This document shows positions 8,006-17,725 of a DNA stretch of 52,118 bases, piece after piece (position 1 is the stretch's first letter; each line of letters opens with the position of its first letter). The notes below the pieces were generated by a model. It was not told the DNA's origin, did not search any database, and worked only from the letters and a program-made list of their open reading frames with translations. A program made the position numbers and the translations under genes. The DNA is from Polyangiaceae bacterium (GTDB lineage Bacteria > Myxococcota_A > Polyangia > Polyangiales > Polyangiaceae), in assembly GCA_016929495.1 (NCBI GenBank), contig JAFGIS010000069.1, forward strand, positions 1 through 52,118, given 5' to 3'.

Positions 8006-9340
8006 CTACCCCGGGCGTCGCGTCACGATGAGGTGCGGCTTCTTGTTCTTGTCGGGATAGCCGAACAGGAAGTCCAGTGGGCGCTGGGGGTTCTTGGCGA
8101 ACAGCCGTACGAACGCGTCGTTGTACTGACCGCGTTCCCCCTGGTCGCTCGCTTGGTACGCCCCAGAGAACTCACCGTACGTGTCCTGCACGAGCCCCGC
8201 CGCCTCGGCGAAAGGCGGTGGAACGCCTGTGGAGTCCGAGGGCATCCAGACGAGATTGGCCGTCAGGTAGTCACGGATGACGGCGAAATAGGGCTCCCAG
8301 AGCAGATGCGAGGCCGCCCGCGTCAGCGCCGAAACCGGACCCTTGGCCTCGAGGTGTGCGATGAGCGACGGATCCTTGGTCAAGTGATCCCGGTCTTTCG
8401 TGAGGAAGCTGTCGGCCAGGTTGAACGCCATGTGCCGGAAGACCTTGATCACGCCGGTGTCCTTCTTGCGGAAGCGGATCTCCGCGTTCGAAAACGCCTT
8501 GGAGTAGTCCGGGGCCCCCCACTTTCTGAGCTGTTCCGGACGCTTGTCCGCCAGGGCTTCGATGTCTGCTGCGTCCAGGTAGTCCACCGTGCCGTCGCGG
8601 CGCAGCATGAAGTAGCGGAGCGACAGGGGCTCGTAGCCGTGGATCACCATGGCCGCCAGAGCGTACACGATTTGCTCGGGAACCCCAGCTTGCTGCGTCT
8701 CCTCCATGTTGCGCGTCCAGTTCCAGCCGCCGCGAAGTTGGGTGCCCATGGCTTCCTCGACGAGCTTCAGGCCCTTGGCGAGGTCCGCCTTCCTGGCCTT
8801 GGCGAAACGACGCGGGTCGCCCGCATATTCGAGTGAAATGGTCGTGTACTCGAGCCCGTCCGGCAATGTGACCAAGGCCCAGAGCAGATCGCCGCCGCCG
8901 AAGGGATAGACCACCGCCGCAGGCAGATCCTTGGGACGGATCTGGGCAAAGAACGGCGCCGCCTTGGCGAGCGTCTTGTCGCGGAAGTTCTGCATCAGCT
9001 TCCGCTGTCCGTCGCAGTGCTCCTCGACGACCTTCTTGTCGAAGCTCTTGGGTGTGTCCCCGAATCCGCACGCGGCTACGGTATAGAGCGTCGCAACTTC
9101 GGCTTCGAAATCCTGGCCCACGCCAGGCTCTGGATCGGTGTCCACGGTCTTCCAGACCCGTGGCGCAGCAGCCGTCGGGACGGGCTGGGCTGGTTGGTGA
9201 CCAGCGGGCGGCGCAGCCGGCGGCGGGGGAGGCCGAGTCGGCGCCGGGCCAGGCTGCGGAGTGATGGCCGGTGAGGCGCTCGCGCATGCCATGGCCAACG
9301 CGAGGAGCACGAACACCGCTCTGCGGGATGCGTTTCGCAT
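8006..9340 (-). CDS. Probable lipoprotein of unknown function
   Basis: 444 residues from ATG 9340. The signal peptide is MRNASRRAVFVLLALAMACA, with lipobox-like AMAC. A Pro/Ala-rich linker (about 22-60) leads to a single large globular region to the C-terminus. That region has aromatic- and charge-rich stretches such as GGWNWTRNMEETQQ and RHMAFNLADSFL, and ends PHLIVTRRPG. I do not recognise a family. Its C-terminal region has alternating helices and no Cys-rich repeats, so it differs from the other surface proteins here. It is transcribed alone, away from the permease at 9512, with a 171 bp divergent gap that must hold both promoters. Confidence 0.75.
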   Translation of the reverse strand: MRNASRRAVFVLLALAMACASASPAITPQPGPAPTRPPPPPAAPPAGHQPAQPVPTAAAPRVWKTVDTDPEPGVGQDFEAEVATLYTVAACGFGDTPKSFDKKVVEEHCDGQRKLMQNFRDKTLAKAAPFFAQIRPKDLPAAVVYPFGGGDLLWALVTLPDGLEYTTISLEYAGDPRRFAKARKADLAKGLKLVEEAMGTQLRGGWNWTRNMEETQQAGVPEQIVYALAAMVIHGYEPLSLRYFMLRRDGTVDYLDAADIEALADKRPEQLRKWGAPDYSKAFSNAEIRFRKKDTGVIKVFRHMAFNLADSFLTKDRDHLTKDPSLIAHLEAKGPVSALTRAASHLLWEPYFAVIRDYLTANLVWMPSDSTGVPPPFAEAAGLVQDTYGEFSGAYQASDQGERGQYNDAFVRLFAKNPQRPLDFLFGYPDKNKKPHLIVTRRPG

Positions 9341-9511
9341 ACGTCGGTCAGGCTAGCTTGACACCCAAAGCCTGTAAACCAGCGGTTCTCGTGGGTCGCA
9401 AGTGCGTCATTGTCCGACATGGTGTGGCATGGACGCTCGAGTCGGTGACGAACCGATGATGCGCTAGCCCGTAAAGCAGAAGCGTGCCACGGCCGTGATA
9501 CTCAGTGCCCC

Positions 9512-10960
9512 ATGCCAGCCGAGCCGAAGAAACTGGGACTGCTGTCCGGAGTCGGCCTCGTGATGGCAGACATGGTGGGTACGGGCGTCCTGACCACCGC
9601 CGGGTTCATGGCGAGCGAGCTCTCGCCCCGCTCGATCCTGCTTGACTGGCTCGTGGGTGGGCTCGTGGCTCTGGCCGGCGCGCTCGCGTACGCTTCGCTG
9701 GCCCGTCAAGTGCCACGTTCGGGCGGCGAATATCGCTACCTGTCGAGCCTGGTACACCCGGCGGCGGGATACATCGCCGGCTGGACTTCGCTTCTGGTCG
9801 GTTTCTCCGTCCCGGTCGCTCTGGCGGCATTGGCTGCGGGCGCGTTCGGGGAGACGCTGGTTCCCGGTTGGGATGGTCGCTTCACGGCGGCCATCCTCGT
9901 CGCGCTGGTCACCGTCGCGCACGCGTTCGACTTGCGTGCCTCCAAGTGGACTCAGAACGTCCTCGCGGCGGTCAAGGCTCTGCTTCTGGTGGGTTTCGTC
10001 CTCGTTGGCCTCAGGGACGGCAGCAACGCACTGCCTGCGTGGCCATCGGCCTCGGCTGACGCGAGTGGTTTCCCGCTGCGGGCGTTCTTCGGCTCGTTGG
10101 TCTTCATCACGTTCTGCTACTCGGGATGGAATGCAGCCACGTACGCATCCGAGGACTTCGAGAATCCACGCCGTGACGTCCCCCGCGCCATGCTGCTGGG
10201 CTGCCTGGCGGTGACGGTGCTCTATCTGCTGGTCAACTGGGTCTTCGTGACGAATCTGTCACGCGCTGACATGGCGAGTTGGATCAAGGGCGATACCGAC
10301 CGGATCACGCTCGCTCATCTGGTCGTGCGCGAGCTACTGGGCGTGGGCGCCGCCCGGCTCGTGTCCGTGCTGATCATCATCGCTCTGACGTCGGCGATCA
10401 GCGCGATGACACTCATCGGCCCGCGCGTTTATGCGGCGATGGCGCACGACAGGTTCCTGCCCTCGTGGCTTGCCGCCCGTGAGGGCCGACCGCCGCTGGG
10501 ATCGGTCCTGCTGCAGAGCGCGCTCGCGACCAGTCTCATTTTCCTTTCCGGGTTTCGTGATCTCTTGAACAACGTCGGATCCATCCTTGCCGTCGTGTCT
10601 GGCGCTACCGTGCTGTCGCTCTTTCGTCGTCGCCGCTGGCGCGCCGGAGAGCGGCCTGCCATCTCGGCGCTGGTGGGCGCCCTTGTCTACGCCAGCATGG
10701 CGGGTTGGATGGTCTACTTCGCAGTCAGAGCATCGCACACCGTGCAGGTCGCCGGTTTCGCCGTACCCACGCTGGCGCTGTGGATGCTCGCCATCGTGGC
10801 CATGGCGATGTTGGGATTCTACGGGACCCGCGTCGTTCGACCGGACGCCGGCGCCCGCCAGCCTCGTCGCGCTTCGGACCGTGCGCTCGAGGACGGGTCA
10901 GAGCGTCGTCGGCGACCGACGACCCGTCCGCCTCCAGCACCGGCGGGAGGGGAGGCGTAG
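9512..10960 (+). CDS. APC-superfamily amino acid permease
   Basis: 482 residues. The N-terminus KLGLLSGVGLVMADMVGTGVLTTAG matches the first broken helix of amino acid-polyamine-organocation transporters, with MVGTGVLTT in place of the common GSGIF. About twelve hydrophobic helices follow to residue ~440, then a hydrophilic Arg/Pro-rich tail. The segment GEYRYLSSLVHPAAGYIAGW in TM3 and FCYSGWNAATYASEDFENPRRDVPRA in the TM6 region are typical of the LAT/APC branch. It should import or exchange an amino acid at the inner membrane; the substrate is not predictable. It ends 3 bases before the convergent hemW stop. Confidence 0.92.
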   Translation: MPAEPKKLGLLSGVGLVMADMVGTGVLTTAGFMASELSPRSILLDWLVGGLVALAGALAYASLARQVPRSGGEYRYLSSLVHPAAGYIAGWTSLLVGFSVPVALAALAAGAFGETLVPGWDGRFTAAILVALVTVAHAFDLRASKWTQNVLAAVKALLLVGFVLVGLRDGSNALPAWPSASADASGFPLRAFFGSLVFITFCYSGWNAATYASEDFENPRRDVPRAMLLGCLAVTVLYLLVNWVFVTNLSRADMASWIKGDTDRITLAHLVVRELLGVGAARLVSVLIIIALTSAISAMTLIGPRVYAAMAHDRFLPSWLAAREGRPPLGSVLLQSALATSLIFLSGFRDLLNNVGSILAVVSGATVLSLFRRRRWRAGERPAISALVGALVYASMAGWMVYFAVRASHTVQVAGFAVPTLALWMLAIVAMAMLGFYGTRVVRPDAGARQPRRASDRALEDGSERRRRPTTRPPPAPAGGEA

Positions 10961-10963
10961 TCG

Positions 10964-12130
10964 TCAGCTCTTGCTCCCGAAGAGCAGACACCGCGCCATG
11001 GCATCGGCGACCAGCATGCCTCGTAGAGTCGGTACGAGCCGATCACCGGCGTGCTTGGCCAGGCCTTGATCGACGAGTCCGGCAGCCCGGGTCTCAAGCT
11101 CTTCCGACCCGTCGCCGAGCTCGTTCTTGGTGATCCCGTCGCTCGTCCGCAGTCCCAACGCGACGCGCTCCCACCGAAGCTGCTCGTCCGAGAGCTCCTC
11201 TTCGTGTTCGATCGGCTTCTCAGCGTATTCCAGTGCGCGGCAGTAGTCGGGCACCGAGCGTACGTTCGACCAGCGAGCTCGTCCGGAGAAGGAGTGGGCG
11301 GCCGGGCCGAGACCCAGATACGGGACCAGCGTCCAATACTTGGAGTTGTGTCTCGAGCGATGTCCTTCCCCTCGGGCGTAGTTCGAGACCTCGTAGTGGT
11401 CGTAGCCGCGTCGAGACAGCTCCTCCGAGGTCGCGAGCCAAGCGTCGGCGGCGAGATCAGGGTCCTGGAGCTCGCTTCGGCATGCGGCGACCTCTCGGGC
11501 CAGCGGCGTGTTCGGTTCGACCGTGAGCTCGTAGACGGACAGATGCTCGGGATCGAACGCGAGGGCACGCTCCAGCGACTCGAGCCGCTTGTTGAGCGAC
11601 TGACCGGGCAAGCCTTGTACCAGATCGATCCCAACACTGCCAAAACCGGCTGCTCTGAGGTCGTCGAGCGCGCGAGCGGCCTGGTCGGGGTCGTGCCGCC
11701 GGCCAAGCCAGCGAAGCTCCGTCGCGCGGAACGACTGAATGCCGACGCTGACCCGGTCGAAACCGAGCTCTCGCCACAGGCGCGCGCGCCCGGGGGTGAC
11801 GTCTGCCGGATTGACCTCGAGTGTCCGCTCGGCCCCGGTGCTGATCGAAAACGTCCGATCGAGCAGCTCGCTCAGTCGCACCAGCGCATCGTCGGCCAGC
11901 GCGCTGGGCGTGCCACCGCCGACGTAGCACGTGTCGAACGGCTGCCAGGCGCTGCGACTCTGCCCGGCCTCGAGCTCCAATGCAGCCAGCCAGCGATCTT
12001 GGGACTCCGGGTCCACGACCGAGTAGAAGCCGCAGTAGGGGCACTTGGAGCGACAGAAAGGAACGTGGACGTAGAGTCCCGGCTGGCTCCCGGGAGCCTC
12101 TGGCGCGGCCTCGGCTCTCAACCTAGTCAT
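10964..12130 (-). CDS. hemW: Radical SAM heme chaperone HemW
   Basis: 388 residues, close to the usual ~380. GLYVHVPFCRSKCPYCGFYS carries the radical-SAM cluster cysteines Cys26, Cys30 and Cys33 (C-x3-C-x2-C). The fourth cysteine that marks HemN coproporphyrinogen dehydrogenase is replaced (CGF), which favours HemW. CYVGGGTPSAL, TLEVNPADVTP, RVSVGIQSF and GFGSVGIDLVQGLPGQ are the family motifs that follow, and a HemN C-terminal domain is present (SRHNSKYW, GLGPAAHSF). HemW binds heme and inserts it into respiratory proteins. Its ATG lies inside the 3' end of lepA (8 bases shared), so the two are translationally coupled; lepA-hemW pairing is common in bacteria. Confidence 0.95.
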   Translation of the reverse strand: MTRLRAEAAPEAPGSQPGLYVHVPFCRSKCPYCGFYSVVDPESQDRWLAALELEAGQSRSAWQPFDTCYVGGGTPSALADDALVRLSELLDRTFSISTGAERTLEVNPADVTPGRARLWRELGFDRVSVGIQSFRATELRWLGRRHDPDQAARALDDLRAAGFGSVGIDLVQGLPGQSLNKRLESLERALAFDPEHLSVYELTVEPNTPLAREVAACRSELQDPDLAADAWLATSEELSRRGYDHYEVSNYARGEGHRSRHNSKYWTLVPYLGLGPAAHSFSGRARWSNVRSVPDYCRALEYAEKPIEHEEELSDEQLRWERVALGLRTSDGITKNELGDGSEELETRAAGLVDQGLAKHAGDRLVPTLRGMLVADAMARCLLFGSKS

Positions 12131-13958
12131 CCTTGGTCTTGAGGACCGCCACGAACGCTTTCTGAGGTACTTCCACGCTGCCCACCATCTTCATGCGCTG
12201 CTTGCCGGCCTTCTGCTTTTCCAGCAGCTTGCGCTTGCGGGTGATGTCGCCGCCGTAGCACTTGGCCGTCACGTCCTTGCGCAGTGCCTGAATCGTCTCC
12301 CGAGCGATGATCTTGCCGCCCACTGCGCCCTGGATCGGGATCTTGAACATGTGGCGTGGGATGGCTTCCTTGAGCCGCTCGCACGCTTTGAGCGCTCTCG
12401 GACGCGCGTGGTCACGGTGAACGATCATGGACAGAGCATCGACGCGCTCTCCGTTGACCAGTATGTCGACCTTCACGACATCCGCCGGACGGTAGTCGGC
12501 GAGCTCATAGTCGAAGGAGCCATATCCCTGCGTAACGCTCTTGAGCTTGTCGTAGAAGTCGAACAGCACCTCGGCGAGCGGCATGTCGAAGCGGATCTCC
12601 ATGCGTCCCGGCGCGGGGTACTGGACGTCCGAGTTCGTGCCGCGCCGCTCGAGGCACAGCTTCATCACCGGCCCCATGTAGCGATCGGGTAGCATGAACG
12701 AGGCGCGGATGTACGGCTCCTCGATATGTTCGATCTCGGTCGGGTCCGGATAGTGCGCCGGGTTGTCCACCGTGATGGTCGTGCCGGTGTTGAGCACGCA
12801 GTGGTACTCGACGCTCGGCGCCGTCAGGATGAGCGACTGTGCGAACTCGCGCTCGAGGCGTTCCTGAACGATCTCCAGATGCAACAGGCCGAGGAAGCCC
12901 GCACGGAATCCCTGACCCAGGGCCGCCGAAGCGTCCTTCGTGTAGACCAGCGCTGCGTCATTGAGCTTGTATTTCTCGAGGGCATCGGCCAGCGACGGGT
13001 AGTCATCCGACGCGATGGGATACAGGGAGGAAAACACGACCGGCTTGGCTTCCCGAAAGCCGGCCAGCGGCTCCGCGGCGGGCTTGCTGTCCAGCGTGAT
13101 GGTGTCGCCAATCCGCGTGTCGCCGACGGTCTTGATGCCGGCAATCACGTAGCCCACTTCCCCGGCACCCAGTCGCGCCTTCGGCTCGCGCTGCAGCCGA
13201 AACAGGCCTACCTCTTCCACGCGGTAGGCGGCTCCGGTCGACATCAAGCGAATGACGTCGCCCGATCCAACCGAGCCGCTGAACATGCGGCAGCTCGCGA
13301 CCACGCCACGGAACGAGTCGTAGTGCGCATCGAAGATCAGAGCGCGCAGGGTATCGTCCGCAGGCACGGACGGCGGTGGAATACGCGCGATGATCGCCTC
13401 GAGCACCCCGTCCACGCCCTCTCCTGTCTTGGCTGAAACGAGCAGTGCACTCTCCGGATCCAAGCCGAGCTCGCGGTCGATCTGGACGCGCGTCGCGTCG
13501 ACGTCGGCCGACGGCAGATCGATCTTGTTGATCACCGGTACCACGGCCAAGTCGTGCTCCATGGCCAGGTAGAGGTTGGCCAGGGTCTGGGCCTGTACCC
13601 CCTGGGTGGCGTCTACCAAGAGCAGCACACCTTCGCACGAGGCGAGCGCACGCGAGACCTCGTAGGAGAAGTCGACGTGGCCGGGCGTATCGACCAGGTT
13701 GAGTTGGTACTCCTGTCCGTCCATAGCCCGGTAGGGCAGGGAAACGGTCTGGGTCTTGATGGTGATGCCGCGTTCGCGCTCGATCTCGAGGGTGTCGAGG
13801 ATCTGGTCCCGGAATTCGCGGTCGGACACCAGGCCGGCAGCCTGGATGAGCCGGTCTGCCAACGTCGACTTGCCGTGGTCGATGTGGGCGATGATGCTGA
13901 AATTTCGGGCTTCTGGCACTCGGGCCTCTGCGGCGGGGCAGGGGCGGTCTTGTGTCAT
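12123..13958 (-). CDS. lepA: Elongation factor 4 (LepA), ribosome-associated GTPase
   Basis: 611 residues, near the usual 600. G motifs: AHIDHGKST (P-loop), DTPGHVDF and NKIDLPSAD, with SAK in the G5 region. The EF-G-like domains II, III and V follow. The LepA-specific C-terminal domain ends with KRKLLEKQKAGKQRMK and VPQKAFVAVLK, both diagnostic. There is a ~14 residue N-terminal extension before ARNFSIIAHID. The protein acts on ribosomes in translation initiation/elongation quality. The start at 13958 follows a GGGCCGCCGG stretch with no strong Shine-Dalgarno. The stop lies within the hemW start region. An ordinary, intact housekeeping gene. Confidence 0.98.
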   Translation of the reverse strand: MTQDRPCPAAEARVPEARNFSIIAHIDHGKSTLADRLIQAAGLVSDREFRDQILDTLEIERERGITIKTQTVSLPYRAMDGQEYQLNLVDTPGHVDFSYEVSRALASCEGVLLLVDATQGVQAQTLANLYLAMEHDLAVVPVINKIDLPSADVDATRVQIDRELGLDPESALLVSAKTGEGVDGVLEAIIARIPPPSVPADDTLRALIFDAHYDSFRGVVASCRMFSGSVGSGDVIRLMSTGAAYRVEEVGLFRLQREPKARLGAGEVGYVIAGIKTVGDTRIGDTITLDSKPAAEPLAGFREAKPVVFSSLYPIASDDYPSLADALEKYKLNDAALVYTKDASAALGQGFRAGFLGLLHLEIVQERLEREFAQSLILTAPSVEYHCVLNTGTTITVDNPAHYPDPTEIEHIEEPYIRASFMLPDRYMGPVMKLCLERRGTNSDVQYPAPGRMEIRFDMPLAEVLFDFYDKLKSVTQGYGSFDYELADYRPADVVKVDILVNGERVDALSMIVHRDHARPRALKACERLKEAIPRHMFKIPIQGAVGGKIIARETIQALRKDVTAKCYGGDITRKRKLLEKQKAGKQRMKMVGSVEVPQKAFVAVLKTKDD

Positions 13959-14121
13959 CCGGCGGCCCTCGGGTCAAGCGGCGGGCGTCCGAGGCGCCCG
14001 TCACCCCGCCAACCCGTGCCTTCCCGGGTCGGCAGAAGCCCCGGTCCGCTGCGCAGGTGTCTATTCGCCGAGCGGCCTGCGGCTCTACACTCCAGGCTCC
14101 AGTGACCAGGGGCGTGAACAG

Positions 14122-14607
14122 ATGCCCAGTATGAGTGTCATCGTGAGGCCTGCCGTCGTTGACGACGTGGACCGCCTCGTTGGGCTCAACATGGCGGCCC
14201 ACGAGTGCCACGTCTCGCACCATCCCGAGGTCTTCAAGTCGGCGTCGCGTCGCGACGTCTCCCAGTGGTTTCACCGCCTGCTACACAAATCCGACGCGCG
14301 CATCTGGATCGCCGAGCAGGATTCGGTTCCCATGGCCTACGTCCTGGCCTTCCTCCATGAGCGAGCGGAGAACCCGTTCTCAGTCGCGCGGCGCTGGTGC
14401 GAGATCGACCAGATAGCGGTGGAGCCGCGGGGCAGAAACCAGGGCGTTGGACGGATGCTGGTACAGACCGTTGCCGCGGAGGCACGACTGAGAGGCATAC
14501 GCGAACTGTGTGCCCGCGCCTGGTGCTTCAACGATGTCGCCCATCAGGCCCTGACCAGGCTCGGCTTTCGTCCTCAGGTCGTACAGTTCGCGCTGGATCT
14601 CGACTAG
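14122..14607 (+). CDS. GNAT-family N-acetyltransferase
   Basis: 161 residues from ATG 14122, with AGGGGCG about 8 bases upstream; the longer frame runs antisense through lepA and is not real. VIVRPAVVDDVDRLVGLN is a typical GNAT beta1-alpha1 start. EIDQIAVEPRGRNQGVGRMLVQ is motif A with the acetyl-CoA pyrophosphate loop (R-x-x-x-Q-G-V-G-R). CARAWCFNDVAHQALTRLGFRP is motif B with the usual terminal helix. It transfers an acetyl group from acetyl-CoA to an amine; the acceptor is unknown. It is divergent from lepA. Confidence 0.9.
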   Translation: MPSMSVIVRPAVVDDVDRLVGLNMAAHECHVSHHPEVFKSASRRDVSQWFHRLLHKSDARIWIAEQDSVPMAYVLAFLHERAENPFSVARRWCEIDQIAVEPRGRNQGVGRMLVQTVAAEARLRGIRELCARAWCFNDVAHQALTRLGFRPQVVQFALDLD

Positions 14608-14889
14608 CTGCGAGCCGGAACGGGAGCGGTATCGCCCGTCGTCACCGTGTGCCCGACACTCTGACTGCACGCAGGCCAGCCTGCGACGTCGCCGTGCGTT
14701 GCTCCAAGTATTCGGAAAGCAAAATCAATCCTCCGCATCGTATTGCTGTTTCGCACATAGGAAGGCTCTTCACCCATAGGAAATGTGCGAAACGACGCTT
14801 GTCTGGGGGGCGGACCCAGTGCATTCTCCAGCAGAGGCGACCCGAGACCTGTGCTGACCCAACGCCAAAAACCGGACCAAACAGGGGCC

Positions 14890-16323
14890 ATGCGCTCCGA
14901 ACGCTGGCTGGTCGCGACGCTCGCGGCGGCGGCGCTCGGCCTGTTCGGATGCAACCTGGGCGGCCAGACTGGAACGGAAGCCACGCCGCCGGCGACCAGG
15001 AACGAGCAGCCTGGCGGCGAGCGGTCCGCAGACGACCACGCCCTGGGCGCGCAATGCGACAGCGAGTCATCGCTCGTCGACGCGGACGACGCTGAAGCAC
15101 TGGGCTTCTCCGCGGAGGACGTCCTCGCGATCGCCAAGGGCGCGCACGAGGCGAGTCTCGCCTGGCGCGACCCGGCGAGCTTCGAGGCTTTTGGTGCCAC
15201 GGGGACGTTCGGGCCCGAGGAGAAGGACAGTCGCATCACCCTGACCATCACTCACACGGACGGCGAGGTACGCCTGGTCCAGTTCACTCCGAAGCAGCAG
15301 CCGGACGCGGGCGACAACGGCACGACGGACATCACCATGGACTCGGTATGTCCGCCAGCCCGGCTTGAAATCGACGTTTGGGTTCGGCTCGAGACTCGTG
15401 GTGGCGCTCTTGATGAGTCCTTCATGGCTGTGCTCGCCGCGAGCGGCCCGTTTGTGGCCACGCTGAACCATTCGCTGGCACGTGAGGACATCGACGGTTC
15501 GTTCGCCGTCGAGCTCAGCGATGCACCGCCCGGCGAGAAAATCACGGTTGGTCCCGTCGACGTGCAGGCGAGCTTCTATGCCGGTGGTATGGCCGGTACG
15601 CTCTTCTCCTTCATCGAGCTGCAGTCGGAGCAAGTGTCGAGCCGCAGTGCGTTTGAGTACGCCCATTGGCCGGCGGACGATCCCTGCGTGCAGAGCTTGC
15701 TGACTCCGGCCGGGGTAGGTGGCCTACCGGTTTCGGTTGAAGCGTCGTTCGATGGTGTCACGGCCGCGGCGGTGCTGACCGAGCTCGAAACGCTGTCGGG
15801 CGTACCGGTAACGTGGAGCGACAGCTCCGAAACCCAGGCGTCGCTCGCTGTGAGCGCCCCCGCCGGCACCGCCTGCCTGCTCACCGGTGACGCCAGCCCA
15901 GCACCTGACGGCGCTGCCCTGCTTCGCATCCCCGTCGACATCGTGCTCGAAACGGAGGACGGCCGAGTCGACGCCGCGCTGGCCGGAACGGTCGACGTGG
16001 CGAGCACCGCACAGTCCGACCCGGTCACGCTCAGCATGGCCGCCACGCAGCTCTGCGATTCCGACGATGCGGCGGCGGAGTGCGGCTGGCCCGACGTCGA
16101 TGCGGACGGCTACGACGCGTTGCGCGTCGACCTCTCGCTGGAGACCACGGAGCCGGCGAGCGCGAGCACGATCAGCGGAACACTGACTCTGGCGGGGATC
16201 ACGGTCTCCGACTGCACGGACGAACCCGTGCCTGTACCCGACGACGACGTCGGAGGGGCCAGCCCCGGCTGCGCCGGAGAGCAGCAAACCGAAATCGAAA
16301 GCGGCGCGATAGGCGCCCCCTGA
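14890..16323 (+). CDS. Large acidic lipoprotein of unknown function
   Basis: 477 residues from ATG 14890, chosen because it gives a lipoprotein signal: MRSERWLVATLAAAALGLFGC with lipobox LFGC. The mature protein is very acidic and beta-rich, with repeated short VTLSM / TLTITHTDGEV stretches suggesting Ig-like or lectin-like sandwich folds. Six or so Cys residues are scattered (QCDSES, SVCPPA, DDPCVQS, GTACLL, QLCDSD, AECGWPD), which may pair outside the cytoplasm. No catalytic motif is visible. The next gene starts 35 bases after its stop with a strong Shine-Dalgarno, so the two could be co-transcribed. Family not recognised. Confidence 0.78.
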   Translation: MRSERWLVATLAAAALGLFGCNLGGQTGTEATPPATRNEQPGGERSADDHALGAQCDSESSLVDADDAEALGFSAEDVLAIAKGAHEASLAWRDPASFEAFGATGTFGPEEKDSRITLTITHTDGEVRLVQFTPKQQPDAGDNGTTDITMDSVCPPARLEIDVWVRLETRGGALDESFMAVLAASGPFVATLNHSLAREDIDGSFAVELSDAPPGEKITVGPVDVQASFYAGGMAGTLFSFIELQSEQVSSRSAFEYAHWPADDPCVQSLLTPAGVGGLPVSVEASFDGVTAAAVLTELETLSGVPVTWSDSSETQASLAVSAPAGTACLLTGDASPAPDGAALLRIPVDIVLETEDGRVDAALAGTVDVASTAQSDPVTLSMAATQLCDSDDAAAECGWPDVDADGYDALRVDLSLETTEPASASTISGTLTLAGITVSDCTDEPVPVPDDDVGGASPGCAGEQQTEIESGAIGAP

Positions 16324-16357
16324 GTCAAACCCACCACGAAGTCCTTTGGAGGAAACC

Positions 16358-17662
16358 ATGTCGAACACCCTACGCCCAGCTCGCATTTTGACCCTTACCA
16401 CGCTCGGCGCGGTTGCGCTGGCCATGAGCTTGGGTACGAGCCGCACGGCCCAGGCGCAGGAGAAGTGCGGTGAGACGGAGTGCCCCAAGGGCTACACCTG
16501 TGAGACGGAATCCGCCGGCTGTCCGCTGATCGACTGCGCGGAAGGAGAGGACTGCAAGCCTTGCGAGCCAGCCGAGTACAGCTACTGCGTCGCGGCGGAG
16601 TGCGAGACCGACGCTGACTGCGGCGCCCACATGAAGTGTGCTGCTCTCGAACAGACGGAGTGCTCCGGGGAGGCCCCCCCGGCGACCGAGCCCTGCGACC
16701 CAGATACGGAGTGCAAGGTGGCTGCATCGGACGTGGCCGTGGAGTGCACCACCACGACTATCCACCTGTGCCAGCCGCAGTGGATGCTCCCCTGTGAGAC
16801 GGCTGCTGACTGCGGCGAAGGCTTTGCCTGCAAAGAGCAGGAGTCCTGCTGGTGCTCGGGTAGCGCCGGCGGCGCTGCGGGTGGCGGCACCGGTACCAGC
16901 GGAGTCACGAACGGGACGGCGGGCGCTTCGTCGGGCGGTGCTGCTTCCGTCGATCTGCCTCTTCCAAAAGAGAACACGGCCGCCGATGACACCGGCGCGG
17001 CTGAAGACGCCGATGCCGCCGAGGGGGACGTTGCCGCGGCGGAGGACGTTGCCGCGGAGGGGGACGTCGCCGTGGCGCCGCCGCCGGACGAGCAGTGCGG
17101 CTGTGAGCCCACCGGCGAGTTCGCGTGCGAGGTGGTAGAGACCGCTTGCACCACCGACTCCGATTGCCCCGCTGACTGGACCTGCGAGGACAACCCCATG
17201 GGCAGCTGCTGGGCTGACAGCGAAGGCAACTCCGGGTGCACTCCGGCTGATCCGGCTAGACTCTGCCAGCCTCCCTACTCCCGTCTGGGCGGCGGCGCAT
17301 ATGGGGAAGCCACCGTTGGCGGAACGACAGGGGCTGTCGACCTCTGGAGCGAAGACGGCCAGGCGGACAACGCAGAGGCGCCCAAGGCCGCAGATCCCGA
17401 CGCCGACGGTTCGGCAGCATCCGGTGATTCCGGGCACGCCGCTGCAGTGCCCGAGGACGCAGACGAGGAGGAGGCCGCCGCGGCGCGCGGGGACGCAGAC
17501 GGGCCGTCCGCTGCACCCGACGAGGACGACGCTGTGGTTGGCTCGAGCCTAGCGGGAGGAGGCTGCAGCGTGTCTGCGGGCTCCGGCCACGCGGGCCAGC
17601 TCGGGCTCATGTTGGCCGCCGCGATGGCAGCGCTCGGCTTGCGGCGCCGCTCAGCCCGGTAG
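16358..17662 (+). CDS. Cys-rich secreted protein with MYXO-CTERM-like sorting tail
   Basis: 434 residues; ATG 16358 has TTTGGAGG just upstream. Signal peptide about 1-32, ending TAQAQ. Two Cys-rich blocks (about 35-165 and 245-310) contain EGFCTM-like spacings such as C-x4-DCGEGFACKEQESCWC, DADCGAHMKC and DSDCPADWTC. Between and after them lie Ala/Asp/Glu-rich low-complexity linkers. The C-terminus has GGGCSVSAGSG, then a hydrophobic helix (LGLMLAAAMAALGL) and RRRSAR. This is the tripartite Cys, helix, Arg layout of MYXO-CTERM tails, which are processed by a rhombosortase/CPBP-type enzyme and displayed on the surface. A hairpin terminator follows at 17701. Confidence 0.85.
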   Translation: MSNTLRPARILTLTTLGAVALAMSLGTSRTAQAQEKCGETECPKGYTCETESAGCPLIDCAEGEDCKPCEPAEYSYCVAAECETDADCGAHMKCAALEQTECSGEAPPATEPCDPDTECKVAASDVAVECTTTTIHLCQPQWMLPCETAADCGEGFACKEQESCWCSGSAGGAAGGGTGTSGVTNGTAGASSGGAASVDLPLPKENTAADDTGAAEDADAAEGDVAAAEDVAAEGDVAVAPPPDEQCGCEPTGEFACEVVETACTTDSDCPADWTCEDNPMGSCWADSEGNSGCTPADPARLCQPPYSRLGGGAYGEATVGGTTGAVDLWSEDGQADNAEAPKAADPDADGSAASGDSGHAAAVPEDADEEEAAAARGDADGPSAAPDEDDAVVGSSLAGGGCSVSAGSGHAGQLGLMLAAAMAALGLRRRSAR

Positions 17663-17700
17663 TGCGGCGTTTCGATGGCTCGCTCGCGACGAGCCGCTTG

Positions 17701-17725
17701 CAGGGCCCGGGATCCCCGGGCCTTG
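17701..17725 (+). terminator. GC hairpin downstream of the MYXO-CTERM gene
   Basis: GGCCCGGG (17704-17711) pairs perfectly with CCCGGGCC (17715-17722) around a 3-base loop; CA/TTG at the base extends the stem. It lies 40 bases after the stop at 17662. The T-run is poor (TTG), so efficiency is uncertain. Confidence 0.5.
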
